8,997 bases of DNA. Origin: Eudoraea sp. (GTDB lineage Bacteria; Bacteroidota; Bacteroidia; Flavobacteriales; Flavobacteriaceae). The notes below the pieces were generated by a model. The model was not told the DNA's origin, ran no database searches, and saw only the letters and a list, made by a program, of their open reading frames with translations. The number at the start of each line of letters is the position of its first letter. Position 1 is the stretch's first letter. The DNA is taken from contig JABDRK010000037.1 in NCBI GenBank assembly GCA_013041785.1, positions 1-8,997 on the forward strand, read 5' to 3'. Shown here in pieces: positions 7,990 through 8,997 of this stretch. The translations under genes were made by a program, and so were the position numbers.

Positions 7990-8017
7990 CAAAAATAATC
8001 AAAATTTTAAGGGCAAA
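7990..8017 (-). promoter_or_regulatory. Candidate promoter of pyrH-frr
   Basis: On the minus strand TTTG (8014-8017) is followed after 16 bases by TATTTTTG (7990-7997), a full match to the Bacteroidota TTG / TAnnTTTG pattern, although the spacer is one base under the usual range. The -7 element ends 22 bases before the pyrH ATG, implying a short leader. It would give pyrH-frr its own transcription separate from tsf, as the terminator and inserted module require. Confidence 0.55.
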
Positions 8018-8093
8018 CAGGGCACTTGGCGAAATTAAACCAACCCGTGTCTTTGAAAGATTAGAATTTTGCAGCAAGACAGCATGAAGATAA

Positions 8094-8136
8094 AATGTAA
8101 AATATATTTGTCATAATGTAAAATATACTTTACATT
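8094..8136. promoter_or_regulatory. Operator-like repeats upstream of the membrane/XRE operon
   Basis: The 13-mer AATGTAAAATATA occurs twice, at 8094-8106 and 8115-8127, with starts 21 bp apart (two DNA turns). The second copy also forms an 8-bp inverted repeat: AATGTAAA at 8115-8122 and TTTACATT at 8129-8136, separated by six bases. Three half-sites on one face of the helix in front of a gene pair that encodes an XRE protein is the classic layout of an autoregulatory operator. Binding by the local regulator is an inference. Confidence 0.6.
8103..8110 (+). promoter_or_regulatory. Candidate -7 promoter element of the membrane/XRE operon
   Basis: TATATTTG matches the Bacteroidota -7 consensus TAnnTTTG and overlaps the first operator repeat. 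It would place the transcript start near 8116, at the left edge of the palindrome. No good TTG is seen at the expected -33 distance, so the call is tentative. Confidence 0.4.
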
Positions 8137-8154
8137 TATATAAAATTTGATATT

Positions 8155-8631
8155 ATGAACACCAAGTACCTCTTCAACGCACGGTATCGCTCTTTGGGCT
8201 GGGCTGTATTCATTCCGGCTTCCATCCTGGGGTGTCTGACTCTTATTCTCGAATGGGAACCCGCTTTTTTTGATGTTAAGGTCCTGGGCTTTTTTATCGA
8301 TGAAGTCTTTGGGGTGGAAAAGCTGGTCGGTTTGACGGAGAATAATATTTTAAATGAGATATTGGGAATACTTGTAATCTTAAGCGGATTGCTTGTAGCC
8401 TTTACCAGAGAAAAAGACGAAGATGAATTGATCACAAAGATTCGGTTAGAATCACTGGTCTGGGCCATCTACTGGAACTATGGAATTTTAATCCTTGCCT
8501 TCCTGTTTCTATATGACCTGACCTTTTACTGGGTCATGGTCTTTAATATGTTTACCGTATTGTTTCTGTTCATTATAAGGTTTACGATCCTTATTCAGAA
8601 ATTGAGAAAAACGACCGGCAATGAAGAATAA
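8155..8631 (+). CDS. Four-helix membrane protein paired with an XRE regulator
   Basis: This 158-residue protein has four predicted membrane helices: about 13-32 (SLGWAVFIPASILGCLTLIL), 66-84 (NEILGILVILSGLLVAFT), 102-120 and 125-146. Between helices 2 and 3 lies a charged loop, REKDEDELITKIRLES (85-100), followed by LVWAIYWNYGILIL. In my recollection this charged segment is the conserved signature of an uncharacterised Bacteroidota membrane family usually encoded next to a small Cro/XRE regulator; that is recalled knowledge, not searched. No enzymatic motif is visible. The ATG at 8155 follows an AT-rich leader with operator-like repeats, and the end overlaps the regulator gene by 11 bp, so the two are cotranscribed and probably translationally coupled. 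Possible roles include stress sensing or an envelope function controlled by the partner; none is demonstrated. Confidence 0.85.
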   Translation: MNTKYLFNARYRSLGWAVFIPASILGCLTLILEWEPAFFDVKVLGFFIDEVFGVEKLVGLTENNILNEILGILVILSGLLVAFTREKDEDELITKIRLESLVWAIYWNYGILILAFLFLYDLTFYWVMVFNMFTVLFLFIIRFTILIQKLRKTTGNEE

Positions 8632-8827
8632 AATTAAACTGAACAGGGCAAAGACCGGTATAACACAGGCCGATCTGGCGGAGCGGGTCAAGGTAAGCAG
8701 GCAAACTATAAATGCAATAGAATTGGGGAAATATGCCCCTTCCACAATTCTGGCTTTGAAATTGTCAGCTATATTCCAGGTGCCGGTAAACGAACTATTC
8801 GAATTAGAAGGTTCAGACTGGGACTAA
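8621..8827 (+). CDS. Small Cro/C1-type (XRE) helix-turn-helix regulator
   Basis: The 68-residue protein is essentially one HTH_3 domain. Helix 1 is about 4-12, helices 2-3 are TQADLAERVKVSRQTINAIE (15-34) with the recognition helix SRQTINAIE, then GKYAPSTILALKLSAIFQVP (36-55) and the C-terminal NELFELEG. Its length and the VSRQTINAIELGKY sequence match the compact YozG/YgzD-like regulators that control an adjacent membrane protein gene and themselves. The ATG at 8621-8623 lies inside the end of the upstream gene (11-bp overlap). The stop codon is followed at once by a bidirectional terminator. It probably acts as a dimer on the AATGTAAA inverted repeat in the leader of its own operon; that link is an inference. 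No sensing or ligand domain is attached, so any signal would have to come through the membrane partner or protein level. Confidence 0.92.
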   Translation: MKNKIKLNRAKTGITQADLAERVKVSRQTINAIELGKYAPSTILALKLSAIFQVPVNELFELEGSDWD

Positions 8828-8828
8828 A

Positions 8829-8856
8829 AAAACCGCTTCAGGATTGAAGCGGTTTT
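8829..8856. terminator. Bidirectional intrinsic terminator between the XRE gene and tsf
   Basis: A perfect 12-bp stem is formed by AAAACCGCTTCA (8829-8840) and TGAAGCGGTTTT (8845-8856) around a GGAT loop. It is flanked by an A-run on the left (8826-8832) and a T-run on the right, so it can end both the rightward module transcript and the leftward tsf transcript. It begins two bases after the stop codon of the regulator gene and lies 20 bases past the tsf stop. Confidence 0.92.
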
Positions 8857-8876
8857 AATTTTCGATATCTGCTGTA

Positions 8877-8996
8877 TTATGAGCCCAATGCTACCCTTTC
8901 AAATCCGGTGATCTCAAGGGAGGAATCAACAGACTTCACGTACTGCGAAACACTTTGTTTGCTGTCTTTAATGAAGTCCTGATTAACTAGTGTATT
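8877..8996 (-). CDS. tsf: Elongation factor Ts, C-terminal fragment
   Basis: The leftward frame enters from the right window edge and ends at TAA (8877-8879), giving 39 residues. These include NQDFIKDSKQSVSQYVKSVD and end in ITGFERVALGS. This matches the C-terminal end of bacterial EF-Ts (the conserved phenylalanine and KDS..SV..Y motif, then a final beta-strand with FxR). EF-Ts recycles EF-Tu by exchanging GDP for GTP. The N-terminal part lies outside the window. The gene order tsf then pyrH then frr on the same strand is the usual bacterial one, which supports the call. Here the order is interrupted by the rightward membrane/XRE pair. Confidence 0.93.
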   Translation of the reverse strand, partial: NTLVNQDFIKDSKQSVSQYVKSVDSSLEITGFERVALGS

Positions 8997-8997
8997 G

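Noticed and set aside
7969..7992. Eight-codon N-terminal extension of pyrH from a TTG
   Set aside because: The TTG is part of the likely -7 promoter element, and the family start aligns with the downstream ATG at 7966-7968.
8136..8468. Leftward 110-codon frame opposite the four-helix membrane protein gene
   Set aside because: It is a Ser/Lys/Thr-rich shadow of the membrane protein reversed; the + strand frame has clear helices, an operator-like leader and an overlapping partner.

Overview
The window looks like chromosomal DNA of a marine-type Flavobacteriaceae/Bacteroidota bacterium. The reasons are the protein flavour (a long RpoN with an acidic Region II, an AsnRS with the insertion typical of the group, a two-half MMPL exporter, and an outer-membrane barrel ending in aliphatic/aromatic residues), the absence of strong Shine-Dalgarno sequences, and the repeated appearance of the Bacteroidota -7 promoter element TAnnTTTG 20-26 nt before start codons. 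Genus cannot be fixed from the sequence alone.

Layout, left to right. (1) 3-263 (+): the C-terminal end of an outer-membrane beta-barrel protein. (2) 285-3821 (-): a compact leftward operon read asnS -> rpoN -> a PAP2-like integral membrane protein. The gap between asnS and rpoN is 43 bp, rpoN and the membrane gene overlap by one base (TAATG), and the operon converges on the barrel gene. (3) 3920-6316 (-): a large MMPL/RND-superfamily exporter with its own candidate promoter. (4) 6317-6674: a 358-bp gap holding a possible leftward terminator, the exporter's promoter and a candidate tiny single-pass membrane peptide on the + strand. (5) 6675-7968 (-): pyrH -> frr, the UMP kinase and ribosome recycling factor pair, with a candidate promoter immediately before pyrH. 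(6) 8155-8827 (+): a two-gene accessory module, a four-helix membrane protein overlapping by 11 bp a 68-residue Cro/XRE-type repressor. It has an AT-rich leader carrying repeated and inverted AATGTAAA half-sites. (7) 8829-8856: a strong bidirectional terminator. (8) 8877-8996 (-): the C-terminal end of elongation factor Ts.

Functionally, most of the window is translation and transcription housekeeping (tsf, pyrH, frr, asnS, rpoN) plus envelope functions (barrel, exporter, PAP2-like protein). The part that reads as accessory is the membrane-protein/XRE module, which sits in the opposite orientation inside the otherwise co-directional tsf-pyrH-frr cluster and has its own operator-like leader and terminator. 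I see no tRNA, rRNA, CRISPR array, transposase or phage gene. The module's membrane gene belongs to a type I recognise only as an uncharacterised Bacteroidota protein, so its function is open.
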